Assembly (NCBI RefSeq): GCF_900312975.1
Contig: NZ_LT990039.1
Span: 1,612,001-1,676,000, forward strand
Reading direction: 5' to 3'
From: Massilistercora timonensis
GTDB taxonomy: Bacteria; Bacillota; Clostridia; Lachnospirales; Lachnospiraceae
DNA: 64,000 bases
The first letter of the stretch is position 1. Each line of letters starts with the position of its first letter. Below, piece by piece: positions 16,915 to 25,707 of the stretch. The position numbers were made by a program, and so were the translations under genes. A model generated the notes under the pieces. That model had not been told where the DNA came from, ran no database searches, and was given only the letters and a program-made list of their open reading frames with translations.

Positions 16915-17901
16915 ATGAAGAAAAAAGTGAACTGGGGAGTTCTGGGCTGCGCTGCCATTGCGCGGGTCCGGACGATCCCCGGACTTTTACAGGCGGATAA
17001 CGCCCATCTTCTGGCCGTGGCAAGCCGGGGGATGGAGAAGGCAGAAGGGCTGCGGGAGCAGTTTGGAGCAGACCGGGCATATGGAAGCTATGAAGAACTG
17101 CTGGAAGATCCGGATGTGGATGCGGTATATATTCCCCTTCCCAATTCCCTGCACTGCCAGTGGGTAGAGAAAGCGGCCAGAGCGAAGAAACACATTTTAT
17201 GCGAGAAGCCGCTGGCACTGAATGAAGCGCAGGCACAGCATATGTTCGAAGTCTGCGAAGAAGAAGGCGTGCTTTTGATGGAGGCATTTGCCTACCGGCA
17301 CGCGCCGCTGATCCAGAAGGTAAAACAGGTGATCGAAGAAGGCGCGATAGGGAAAGTAAAATACATAGAATCCCATCTGACGGATCTGCTTACCGACATG
17401 GGAAATATCCGGATGAATAAAGATCTGGGCGGCGGGTCCTTCTATGACATGGCCTGCTATAACATCAGCGCCATCAGCTATCTCCTGGGATTTAAAGAGC
17501 CTGCAGAGGTGAAGGCACTGGCGGAAATGAGCCCGGAGTACGGAGTGGATGTAAGTAATACCGCGATCCTGAAGTATGAAGACGGCACACAGGCAGTAAG
17601 CTATTCCTCCCTCAATTCCTATCCCAGAGGCTATTACTGCGTGGTAGGAGAAAAAGGCCGGATCGAAGTACCCTGTAACTTTAACTGCCGGTACGTGCAG
17701 AAATTTACCGTGACCACAGCAGGAGTTGTTGATAACGTAGAGATTCTGGAGGAAAAAAAGACCGAACACACCGTAATGTGCCCAGACAATTATATGCTGG
17801 AGATCCTGCAATTCGGCCGCTGTATTCTGGAAGGCGAGGCGCCGCTGGTGTCGAAAAAAGAGACACTGCTGAACGCCAGGATCCTGGATCAGATGCTTTG
17901 A
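16915..17901 (+). CDS. Gfo/Idh/MocA-family oxidoreductase
   Basis: A 328-residue NAD(P)-dependent sugar or polyol dehydrogenase. The Rossmann part begins WGVLGCAAIARVRTIPG and includes the family motif HILCEKPLALN (catalytic-type Lys). The C-terminal part has the substrate-pocket segments DLGGGSFYDMACYNISAISYLLG. It is the last gene of the carbohydrate operon, 13 bases after the kinase, with ribosome site TCAGGAGGCGCTT. It could oxidise the imported sugar or polyol before or after isomerisation. The substrate is unknown. A copy of the dispersed palindrome follows the stop by nine bases. Confidence 0.87.
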   Translation: MKKKVNWGVLGCAAIARVRTIPGLLQADNAHLLAVASRGMEKAEGLREQFGADRAYGSYEELLEDPDVDAVYIPLPNSLHCQWVEKAARAKKHILCEKPLALNEAQAQHMFEVCEEEGVLLMEAFAYRHAPLIQKVKQVIEEGAIGKVKYIESHLTDLLTDMGNIRMNKDLGGGSFYDMACYNISAISYLLGFKEPAEVKALAEMSPEYGVDVSNTAILKYEDGTQAVSYSSLNSYPRGYYCVVGEKGRIEVPCNFNCRYVQKFTVTTAGVVDNVEILEEKKTEHTVMCPDNYMLEILQFGRCILEGEAPLVSKKETLLNARILDQML

Positions 17902-17910
17902 TCTTTAATT

Positions 17911-17965
17911 GGGGACGTGGTATTTTTAAAAATACCACGTCCCAGATTGAAAATACCCTGTCCCC
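17911..17965. repeat. Dispersed palindrome, copy 2 (full, direct orientation)
   Basis: Left arm GGGGACGTGGTATTTTT, right arm AAAATACCACGTCCC, then the tail AGATTGAAAATACCCTGTCCC. The tail resembles a second right arm. It lies between the end of the carbohydrate operon and the ileS promoter and probably ends transcription. Confidence 0.9.
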
Positions 17966-17978
17966 AATTAAAAAAACC

Positions 17979-18007
17979 TTGACGGAACCGGCCTTTCTAG
18001 CTATAAT
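17979..18007 (+). promoter_or_regulatory. ileS sigma-A promoter
   Basis: TTGACG (17979-17984), a 17-base spacer and TATAAT (18002-18007), close to consensus. The transcript would start near 18014, at the beginning of the T-box leader. Confidence 0.85.
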
Positions 18008-18013
18008 AATACC

Positions 18014-18272
18014 GCATATAGAAAGGCGTTGACGAAGACAGTAGACCGTATCAGAAAGGCAAAGAGAACCGGGGATGGTGGGAACCTGGTACCAGTAAGA
18101 TACCGTTGAAGATCACTTCCGAGTCGCGGTTCCTGAAAGGCGGCTTTTTAAGCACTCAGTAAGGACCGACGGGATTCCCCCGTTATAGGGAAGGCATATG
18201 TTGGTATGTTTAGGTGGTTTATAAGCGTCAGCCTTGGCTTTCGTCCTATACAGGACGGAAGCTTTTCTTTTT
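18014..18272 (+). promoter_or_regulatory. T-box leader of ileS (isoleucine)
   Basis: A riboswitch that senses uncharged tRNA-Ile. The stem I landmarks are GACGAAGACAGTAGA and GGGATGGTGGGAACC. The specifier codon is ATC at 18112-18114 within TTGAAGATCACTTCCGAG. The antiterminator bulge is TTAGGTGGT (18210-18218), where TGGT pairs with the tRNA ACCA end. The terminator is GCTTTCGTCCT (18237-18247) against AGGACGGAAGC (18252-18262) with TTTTCTTTTT. Low charging of tRNA-Ile should allow read-through into ileS. This leader fills most of the gene-free stretch before ileS. Confidence 0.88.
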
Positions 18273-18278
18273 GTCTCC

Positions 18279-18337
18279 AAAAAGGGACAGGGTTTTTTCA
18301 ATCTGGGACGTGGTATTTTCGAAAATACCCCGACCCC
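18279..18337. repeat. Dispersed palindrome, copy 3 (reverse orientation, decayed) in the ileS leader
   Basis: Begins AAAAAGGGACAGGG, then CAATCTGGGACGTGGTATTTTC and the right arm GAAAATACCCCGACCCC. The arms mismatch at two positions. It sits between the T-box terminator and the ileS ribosome site, so it is transcribed into the leader of the full-length mRNA. Confidence 0.85.
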
Positions 18338-18360
18338 AATTAGCAAGAAGGAGGTCAACC

Positions 18361-21300
18361 ATGTACAAGAAAGTTTCGACGGATCTGAACTTTGTGGACC
18401 GGGAGAAGGCCACGGAGAAGTTCTGGGAGGAAAACCACATCTTTGAGAAGAGTATGGAGGAGCGAGAGGGCAATGAGATCTATATGTTCTACGACGGCCC
18501 TCCGACGGCCAACGGCAAGCCCCACATCGGGCATGTGCTGACCCGTGTCATCAAGGATATGATCCCCCGCTACCGCACCATGAAGGGCTATGAGGTGCCA
18601 AGGAAGGCCGGCTGGGACACCCACGGACTGCCGGTGGAGCTGGAGGTGGAGCGGGCCCTGGGTCTAGACGGCAAGGATCAGATCGAGGAGTACGGCCTGG
18701 AGCCATTTATTGATAAATGTAAGGAGAGTGTCTGGAAATACAAGGGCATGTGGGAGGATTTCTCCGCCACCGTTGGTTTCTGGGCGGATATGGAGCATCC
18801 TTACGTTACCTATCACAATGAGTATATCGAGTCTGAGTGGTGGGCGCTGAAGCAGATCTGGGAGAAGGGGCTTCTCTACAAGGGATTTAAGATCGTGCCT
18901 TACTGCCCCCGCTGCGGAACGCCGCTGTCTGCCCAGGAGGTTGCCCAGGGCTATAAGGATGTAAAGGAGCGGTCCGCCATCGTCCGGTTCAAGGTGATCG
19001 GCGAGGACGCTTATTTCCTGGCATGGACCACCACCCCCTGGACCCTGCCTTCCAATATCGGCCTCTGTGTGAACCCGGAGGAGGATTACGCCAAGGTAAA
19101 GGCGGCGGATGGCAATGTTTACTACATGGCCTGCGCCCTTCTGGACACCGTCCTTGGCAAGCTTGCCGAGGAAGGAAAACCGGCCTATGAAGTGCTGGAG
19201 ACCTACAAGGGAAAAGAGCTGGAATACAAGGAATACGAGCCTCTGTACCAGTGCGCCAAGGACTGCGCGGACCGGCAGAACAAGAAGGCTTTCTTCATCA
19301 CTTGCGACACTTATGTTACCCTGACCGACGGTACCGGCGTGGTACACATCGCCCCGGCCTTTGGTGAGGACGACGCCAAGGTGGGCCGCAAGTACGACAT
19401 GCCTTTTGTACAGCTGGTGGATGAGAAGGGAAATATGGCCGAGAGCACTCCATTTGCCGGCCTGTTCGTGAAGAAGGCGGACCCGGAGGTGTTAAAGGAT
19501 CTGGACGTGAGAGGGCTTCTCTTTGACGCGCCTAAGTTCGAGCACAGCTATCCTCACTGCTGGCGCTGCGACACGCCTCTTATTTACTACGCCCGTGAGT
19601 CCTGGTTCATCAACATGACTGCGGTGAAGGAGGACCTGATCGCCAACAACAACACCATCAACTGGATCCCGGAGAGCATCGGCAAGGGCCGTTTCGGCGA
19701 CTGGCTGGAAAATGTTCAGGACTGGGGCATCAGTCGGAACCGTTACTGGGGAACTCCGTTAAATATCTGGGAGTGTGAGTGCGGACACCAGCACTCTATC
19801 GGCAGCATCGCGGAATTAAAGGAACTGTCCGACAACTGCCCGGATGACATTGAGCTCCACCGTCCCTATATCGACGGCGTGACCATCAAGTGTCCCAAGT
19901 GCGGCAAAGAAATGCACCGGGTGCCGGAGGTGATCGACTGCTGGTTCGACTCTGGAGCCATGCCATTTGCCCAGCTTCACTATCCATTTGAAAATCAGGA
20001 TCTCTTCGAGAAGCAGTTCCCGGCGGACTTCATCTCCGAGGCGGTGGACCAGACCAGAGGATGGTTCTACTCTCTGCTGGCTATCTCCACCCTGATCTTC
20101 AACAAGGCGCCTTACAAGAACGTAATTGTCCTGGGACACGTGCAGGATGAGAACGGCCAGAAGATGAGCAAGTCCAAGGGCAACGCGGTGGATCCTTTCG
20201 AGGCGCTGGAGAAATACGGCGCGGACGCCATCCGCTGGTACTTCTATGTGAACAGCGCTCCCTGGCTGCCCAACCGGTTCCACGGCAAGGCAGTGGTAGA
20301 GGGACAGCGCAAGTTCATGGGAACCCTGTGGAACACCTATGCGTTCTTCGTGCTGTACGCCAATATCGACGAGTTTGATGCGACCAAATATACGCTGGAA
20401 TATGATAAATTATCGGTGATGGATCAGTGGCTTCTGTCCAAGCTGAACTCGGTGATCAAGGCAGTGGACGACCACCTTGCCAACTACCGGATCCCGGAGG
20501 CGGCAAGAGCCCTCCAGGATTTCGTGGACGACATGAGCAACTGGTACGTGCGCCGCAGCAGAGAGCGGTTCTGGGCCAAGGGCATGGAGCAGGATAAGAT
20601 CAACGCCTACATGACCCTCTACACCGCCCTGGTGAACATTTCCAAGGCGGCGGCGCCCATGATCCCCTTCATGACCGAGGAGATCTACCAGAACCTGGTG
20701 CGCAGCATCGATCCTTCTGCTCCGGAGAGTATCCACCTGTGCGACTTCCCTGTGGTACAGGAAAGTGAGATCAACAAAGAGCTGGAGTCCAACATGGAAC
20801 AGGTGCTCAAACTGGTGGTTATGGGCCGGGCCTGCCGGAATACGGCCAATATCAAGAACCGTCAGCCCATCGGGAAAATGTTTGTGAAGGCGGACTTTGA
20901 ACTGCCGGCCTTCTATCAGGATATCGTGACCGACGAGCTGAATGTAAAGGAAATGGAGTTCACCAAGGACGTCCGGGCCTTTACTTCCTATACCTTCAAG
21001 CCTCAGTTAAAGACGGTGGGACCCAAGTACGGGAAAATGCTGGGCGGCATCAAGGCGGCCCTGGAGTCCCTGGACGGGAACGCCGCCATGGATGAACTGA
21101 ACGCTACAGACGCCCTGAAGCTTGACGTGAACGGCCAGGAGATCACCCTTTTCCGGGAGGATCTTCTCATTGAGACCGCTCAGACGGAAGGCTATGTGTC
21201 CGAGCAGGACAACGGTGTTACCGTGGTGCTGGACACCAACCTGACAGAGGAGCTTCTGGAGGAAGGGTTTGTCCGCGAGATCATCAGCAAGGTGCAGACC

Positions 21301-21510
21301 ATGCGGAAAGAAGCCGGATTCGAAGTGATGGATAAGATCGGCATCACCTATGAGGGAACCGGACGGGCAGAGGAGATCTTCGCCCGGAACGCGGATACTA
21401 TCGGAGAAGAGACGCTGGCGTTAAGCGTGGAGAAAGCCGCGCCGGCAGGATATGTGAAGGAGTGGAAGATCAATGGTGAAGACGTTGTTCTCGGAGTGGA
21501 GAAAAAATAA
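18361..21510 (+). CDS. ileS: Isoleucyl-tRNA synthetase, long (IleS2-like) type
   Basis: Class I aminoacyl-tRNA synthetase that charges tRNA-Ile. Motifs: PHIGH in GKPHIGHVLTR near residue 55 and KMSKSKGN near residue 600. At 1049 residues, without a C-terminal zinc-finger end, it matches the eukaryote-like IleS2 class (GWDTHGLPVELEVE, YCPRCGTPLSAQEVAQGYK). Proteins of this class are often insensitive to mupirocin. The ATG at 18361 follows AAGAAGGAGGTCAACC. It is expressed under an upstream T-box. The codon use is richer in GC than nearby AT-rich genes, as expected for a highly expressed gene here. Confidence 0.95.
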   Translation: MYKKVSTDLNFVDREKATEKFWEENHIFEKSMEEREGNEIYMFYDGPPTANGKPHIGHVLTRVIKDMIPRYRTMKGYEVPRKAGWDTHGLPVELEVERALGLDGKDQIEEYGLEPFIDKCKESVWKYKGMWEDFSATVGFWADMEHPYVTYHNEYIESEWWALKQIWEKGLLYKGFKIVPYCPRCGTPLSAQEVAQGYKDVKERSAIVRFKVIGEDAYFLAWTTTPWTLPSNIGLCVNPEEDYAKVKAADGNVYYMACALLDTVLGKLAEEGKPAYEVLETYKGKELEYKEYEPLYQCAKDCADRQNKKAFFITCDTYVTLTDGTGVVHIAPAFGEDDAKVGRKYDMPFVQLVDEKGNMAESTPFAGLFVKKADPEVLKDLDVRGLLFDAPKFEHSYPHCWRCDTPLIYYARESWFINMTAVKEDLIANNNTINWIPESIGKGRFGDWLENVQDWGISRNRYWGTPLNIWECECGHQHSIGSIAELKELSDNCPDDIELHRPYIDGVTIKCPKCGKEMHRVPEVIDCWFDSGAMPFAQLHYPFENQDLFEKQFPADFISEAVDQTRGWFYSLLAISTLIFNKAPYKNVIVLGHVQDENGQKMSKSKGNAVDPFEALEKYGADAIRWYFYVNSAPWLPNRFHGKAVVEGQRKFMGTLWNTYAFFVLYANIDEFDATKYTLEYDKLSVMDQWLLSKLNSVIKAVDDHLANYRIPEAARALQDFVDDMSNWYVRRSRERFWAKGMEQDKINAYMTLYTALVNISKAAAPMIPFMTEEIYQNLVRSIDPSAPESIHLCDFPVVQESEINKELESNMEQVLKLVVMGRACRNTANIKNRQPIGKMFVKADFELPAFYQDIVTDELNVKEMEFTKDVRAFTSYTFKPQLKTVGPKYGKMLGGIKAALESLDGNAAMDELNATDALKLDVNGQEITLFREDLLIETAQTEGYVSEQDNGVTVVLDTNLTEELLEEGFVREIISKVQTMRKEAGFEVMDKIGITYEGTGRAEEIFARNADTIGEETLALSVEKAAPAGYVKEWKINGEDVVLGVEKK

Positions 21511-21550
21511 TCCGGATCCGGCCACAACGGAAAACGGAAAGGAAGCAAGT

Positions 21551-24013
21551 ATGTATAATCCAAGATTTGAGAAAGAAGAATTCAAGAAAGAAGTTACCAA
21601 TAATGTGAAGACCCTCTTCCGCAGGACTGTGGAGGAGGCGTCTCCCCAGCAGCTGTTCCAGGCGGTCTCCTACGCGGTGAAGGAAGCCATCATCGACGAC
21701 TGGATCGCCACCCAGAAGCAGATGGACAAAGACGATCCCAAGATGGTCTACTATATGTCCATGGAGTTCCTTTTGGGAAGAGCCCTGGGCAACAACCTGA
21801 TCAACATGACCGCTTACAAAGAGGTGAAGGAAGCCCTGGATGAGATGGGCATCGACCTGAACGCCATCGAGGACCAGGAGCCGGATCCGGCCCTTGGAAA
21901 CGGCGGCCTGGGACGTCTGGCGGCCTGTTTCCTGGACTCTCTGGCAACCCTGGGATATTCTGCCTACGGCTGCGGCATCCGTTACCGCTACGGCATGTTC
22001 AAGCAGAAGATCGAGAACGGCTATCAGGTGGAGACCCCGGACAACTGGCTCAAAGACGGCAATCCCTTTGAGCTGAGACGGCCGGAGTACGCCAAAGAGA
22101 TCCGGTTTGGGGGAAATATCCGGGTAGAGTATGATGAGAGCGGCAAGACCCATTTTGTACAGGAGAATTATGAGTCAGTCCTTGCGGTTCCCTATGATTA
22201 TCCCATCGTGGGCTACAACGATCATCTGGTGAATACCCTGCGGATCTGGGACGCGGAGCCGATCGTGGACTTCCAGCTGGATTCCTTTGACCGGGGAGAT
22301 TACCACAAGGCGGTGGAGCAGCAGAACCTGGCCAAGAACATCGTGGAGGTGCTCTATCCCAACGACAACCATTACGCAGGAAAAGAACTGCGTCTGAAGC
22401 AGCAGTATTTCTTCATCTCTGCCAGCATTCAGACTGCCATTGAGAAATATAAGAAGAACCATGACGACATTATGAAGTTGCCGGAGAAGGTGACCTTCCA
22501 GATGAACGACACCCATCCTACGGTTGCGGTGGCAGAGCTTATGCGGATCCTTCTGGACGAGGAAGGCCTGGGCTGGAATGAGGCGTGGGAGATCACAACC
22601 AGGACCTGTGCCTATACCAATCACACCATTATGGCGGAGGCGCTGGAGAAGTGGCCCATCGACCTGTTCTCCCGTCTGCTCCCCAGGATCTACCAGATCA
22701 TCCAGGAGATCGACCGCCGGTTTGTAGAAGAGATCCGGCGTCAGTATCCGGGAGATGAGGGCAAGGTAAAACGGATGGCCATCCTGATGGACGGCCAGGT
22801 GAAGATGGCTCATCTGGCCATCGTGGCAGGCTATTCTGTCAACGGCGTGGCAAGACTCCACACCGAGATCCTGAAACATCAGGAGCTTAAGGACTTCTAT
22901 GAGATGATGCCCCAGAAATTCAACAACAAGACCAACGGCATCACCCAGCGGCGTTTCCTGATGCACGGCAATCCGCTGCTGGCGGACTGGGTGACTGACA
23001 AATTGGGGACCAAAGACTGGATCACCGACCTGTCCCTGATGAAGGGCCTGAAGAAATGGGCGGACGACAAAGAAGCCCTTCAGGAATTCATGGACATCAA
23101 GTATAAAAATAAAGAACGGCTGGCAGACTATATCCTGAAGCACAACGGCATCGAGCTGGATCCCAGATCCATTTTCGATGTACAGGTAAAACGTCTCCAT
23201 GAATACAAGCGCCAGCTTCTTAATATCCTGCACGTGATGTATCTCTACAACGAGATCAAGGAGCACCCGGAGAAGAGCTTCTATCCCAGAACCTTTATCT
23301 TCGGCGCCAAGGCGGCGGCAGGCTATGTGCGGGCGAAACAGACCATCAAGCTGATCAATTCCGTGGCGGACGTGATCAACAACGACCGCAGTATTAACGG
23401 CAAGCTGAAGGTGGTATTTATCGAGGATTACCGGGTATCCAACGCAGAGCTTATCTTCGCGGCGGCGGATGTGAGCGAGCAGATCTCCACCGCTTCCAAG
23501 GAGGCCTCCGGAACTGGCAATATGAAGTTCATGCTCAACGGCGCTCCCACCCTGGGAACCATGGATGGGGCAAATGTGGAGATCGTGGAAGAGGTTGGCC
23601 GGGAGAACGCGTTTATCTTCGGTCTTAGCTCAGATGAAGTCATCAACTTTGAGCAGAACGGCGGGTATGACCCAAGGGAGATCTACAACAACGATCCCCA
23701 GATCCGCCGGGTAGTGGATCAGCTGGTGGACGGCACCTACGCCCATGGCAATACGGAAATGTACCGGGATCTCTACAATTCGCTCTTAAGCGGTGGAAAC
23801 GGCAGCCGCCCGGATATGTATTTCATCTTGAAGGATTTCCGCGCTTACGCCAATGCCCAGGAGCAGGTGGAAGAGGCTTACCGGGATCGGGATCGCTGGG
23901 CAAGGATGGCTCTCCTGCAGACGGCAAGCTGCGGCAAGTTCTCTTCCGACCGGACCATTCAGGAGTATGTGGATGACATCTGGCATCTGGATAAGATCAC
24001 AGTGGAGGTGTAG
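21551..24013 (+). CDS. glgP: Glycogen/starch/alpha-glucan phosphorylase
   Basis: An 820-residue cytoplasmic enzyme that releases glucose-1-phosphate from alpha-1,4-glucans; the length is standard. The pyridoxal-phosphate lysine lies in EASGTGNMKFMLNG, and DGANVEI follows. Other family marks are ALGNGGLGRLAACFLDSL and VQVKRLHEYKRQLLN. The start MYNPRFEK at 21551 follows AAAGGAAGCAAGT, 40 bases after ileS, so some read-through from ileS is possible. A membrane protein gene follows after three bases. Confidence 0.95.
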   Translation: MYNPRFEKEEFKKEVTNNVKTLFRRTVEEASPQQLFQAVSYAVKEAIIDDWIATQKQMDKDDPKMVYYMSMEFLLGRALGNNLINMTAYKEVKEALDEMGIDLNAIEDQEPDPALGNGGLGRLAACFLDSLATLGYSAYGCGIRYRYGMFKQKIENGYQVETPDNWLKDGNPFELRRPEYAKEIRFGGNIRVEYDESGKTHFVQENYESVLAVPYDYPIVGYNDHLVNTLRIWDAEPIVDFQLDSFDRGDYHKAVEQQNLAKNIVEVLYPNDNHYAGKELRLKQQYFFISASIQTAIEKYKKNHDDIMKLPEKVTFQMNDTHPTVAVAELMRILLDEEGLGWNEAWEITTRTCAYTNHTIMAEALEKWPIDLFSRLLPRIYQIIQEIDRRFVEEIRRQYPGDEGKVKRMAILMDGQVKMAHLAIVAGYSVNGVARLHTEILKHQELKDFYEMMPQKFNNKTNGITQRRFLMHGNPLLADWVTDKLGTKDWITDLSLMKGLKKWADDKEALQEFMDIKYKNKERLADYILKHNGIELDPRSIFDVQVKRLHEYKRQLLNILHVMYLYNEIKEHPEKSFYPRTFIFGAKAAAGYVRAKQTIKLINSVADVINNDRSINGKLKVVFIEDYRVSNAELIFAAADVSEQISTASKEASGTGNMKFMLNGAPTLGTMDGANVEIVEEVGRENAFIFGLSSDEVINFEQNGGYDPREIYNNDPQIRRVVDQLVDGTYAHGNTEMYRDLYNSLLSGGNGSRPDMYFILKDFRAYANAQEQVEEAYRDRDRWARMALLQTASCGKFSSDRTIQEYVDDIWHLDKITVEV

Positions 24014-24016
24014 GCA

Positions 24017-24691
24017 ATGAACAATGCAGGCGGAGTGGTTACGCTGGTTTTGATCTATCTGCTGGTTTTCGGCGGCCTGGGGATTGGAGCGCTGGTCAGC
24101 TACATTTTGCGGGGCGTGGGTATGTACACCCTGGGAAAACGCCGGGGGATGGACTATCCCTGGCTGGCGTTCATCCCCTACGCCCGCACCTGGTTCCAGG
24201 GGGAACTGTGCGGTACCCTGCATTTTGGCCATAAGGAGCTTAAGTCCCCGGGGATCTGGCTTCTGGTGATCCCGGTGGTGGGAGGTATTGTGACCGGACT
24301 TTTCTCCATCTTTATCTGGGGAGGTCTGGCGCTGCAGATCACAGAGATTGTGACATCCGTAACCGCCACCACCTATTCCGACGCTTACTACAGCTATCAG
24401 GGCGGCGCCTCTGTAGGCGGATTCCTGATGATGCTGGTAGGGATCCTGCTCTTTGCTTTGGTGTCTCTTGCGGTGTCCGCAGTGTCCGGGACCCTGGAGG
24501 TGCTGGTGAACCGGCAGATCTTCGCCCGGTACGCGCCGGACAACAATGCGCTGCTCCACGCGGTGATGGGGATCTTCCTGCCACTGTACACGTCCATCTA
24601 TTTCTTCCTCATCCGGAACCGGGAGATGGGGTCCCAGCCGGGACCGGGAGGTTTTGCTTTCGGACCGCAGCAGGGAGCAATAGAAGAATAA
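24017..24691 (+). CDS. Polytopic membrane protein, unknown function
   Basis: A 224-residue protein with hydrophobic segments at about 8-32, 78-105, 133-160 and 175-195, so four or more membrane spans. The first loop has the positively charged YTLGKRRGMDYPWLAFIPYARTW, a pattern seen in small Firmicute membrane proteins whose role is not known. It has no enzymatic motif. It starts three bases after glgP and is probably translated from the same message. The C-terminal 25 residues are Gly/Pro/Gln-rich and soluble. A strong terminator follows the stop. Confidence 0.65.
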   Translation: MNNAGGVVTLVLIYLLVFGGLGIGALVSYILRGVGMYTLGKRRGMDYPWLAFIPYARTWFQGELCGTLHFGHKELKSPGIWLLVIPVVGGIVTGLFSIFIWGGLALQITEIVTSVTATTYSDAYYSYQGGASVGGFLMMLVGILLFALVSLAVSAVSGTLEVLVNRQIFARYAPDNNALLHAVMGIFLPLYTSIYFFLIRNREMGSQPGPGGFAFGPQQGAIEE

Positions 24692-24698
24692 AAGGACC

Positions 24699-24733
24699 AG
24701 CCCTTCCATATAAGTATATGGGAGGGCTTTTTT
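24699..24733 (+). terminator. Strong terminator whose 3' arm holds the ribosome site of spoIID
   Basis: AGCCCTTCCATATA pairs with TATATGGGAGGGCT, then six T. The GGAGGG (24721-24726) of the 3' arm is also the only ribosome-binding site for the ATG at 24734, seven bases on. Confidence 0.85.
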
Positions 24734-25627
24734 ATGTGGCAGAGAGTGAAAAAACTGGGCTGTTATCTTCTGATCATCCTTCTCTTGCCCTACGTGGTCA
24801 CCGTATTTGTAAATGGGCCAGGCCTTGTGTCCTCTTCCCAGGTGGACAGCGCCGGGGTCCGGGTGAACACCGGGGAGGGAGAGGTGGAAATGTCCCTGGA
24901 GGAATACTGCATCGGGGTCCTGGCCCGGGCGATCCCGGCGGACTATGAGGAGGAGGCGCTGAAGGCCCAGGCTGTGCTGGTGCGGACAGACATTTACGGA
25001 AAGCTTCAGGAGGGTGGGACCAATGCCGTTCTGGAGGAAGGGTTCTGGGACAAGGAGGAGATGGAGGAGGCCTGGGGCCTGGCCGGGTACAGGACCAGTT
25101 ATAAGCGGCTTGAGAGAGCCTGGAAGGAGACGGAAGGCCAGGTGCTTACCTATGAGGGCGCCCTTGCCAGAACGCCTTTTTTCCGCCTCAGCAACGGCAG
25201 TACCAGGGACGGGAAGGAAGTGCTGGGGGAGGACTGCCCCTATCTGAAGATCGTGGACTGCCCCCTGGATATGGAGGCGGTGGAACAGCTGCAGACGGTC
25301 ACGCTGGAGGAAGACCTGGACGCGGAGGTGGAGAAGGTGGATACCGCCGGCTACGCGCTCAGCGTTCGGGTGGGGAAGGAGACGGTCAGCGGGGAGGAGT
25401 TTCGGGAGGCCTACCACCTGGCTTCCAGCTGTTTCACCTTGCAGAAGTATGAAGGGACTCTGCGGATCACCACCCGGGGCGTGGGGCACGGCCTTGGCAT
25501 GAGCCAGTACACTGCCGGGAAAATGGCGGAGGAAGGCAGCACATTTGAAGAGATCCTTATCTTTTTCTTCCCGGGGACGGCGCTCCAGGAGGTGGCGCAG
25601 ATCGTAGACCTTGGCAAAGAGGGATAA
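24734..25627 (+). CDS. spoIID: Stage II sporulation protein D (SpoIID/LytB-like)
   Basis: A 297-residue membrane-anchored lytic transglycosylase of the engulfment machinery. A single hydrophobic anchor covers residues about 9-27. The SpoIID domain begins VEMSLEEYCIGVLARAIPADYEEEALKAQAVLVRT and ends with the conserved TRGVGHGLGMSQYTAGKMAEEG. With SpoIIM and SpoIIP it thins peptidoglycan between mother cell and forespore; neither is in this window. The next gene encodes a SpoIIQ-like protein, a pairing common in Clostridia. The only visible ribosome site lies in the upstream terminator, so a promoter starting inside or just after that hairpin is expected. Confidence 0.88.
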   Translation: MWQRVKKLGCYLLIILLLPYVVTVFVNGPGLVSSSQVDSAGVRVNTGEGEVEMSLEEYCIGVLARAIPADYEEEALKAQAVLVRTDIYGKLQEGGTNAVLEEGFWDKEEMEEAWGLAGYRTSYKRLERAWKETEGQVLTYEGALARTPFFRLSNGSTRDGKEVLGEDCPYLKIVDCPLDMEAVEQLQTVTLEEDLDAEVEKVDTAGYALSVRVGKETVSGEEFREAYHLASSCFTLQKYEGTLRITTRGVGHGLGMSQYTAGKMAEEGSTFEEILIFFFPGTALQEVAQIVDLGKEG

Positions 25628-25707
25628 AGGCTGCGGGAAAAGATTCATTTTCAGAGAATAAGGAGATCACCATCTGGCAAGAATAAAGGCAAAGGTGGTG
25701 ATAGAAA

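Noticed and set aside
23786..25648. 620-codon open frame on the minus strand
   Set aside because: It is antisense to the end of glgP, the membrane protein gene and spoIID, with no motif or ribosome site.
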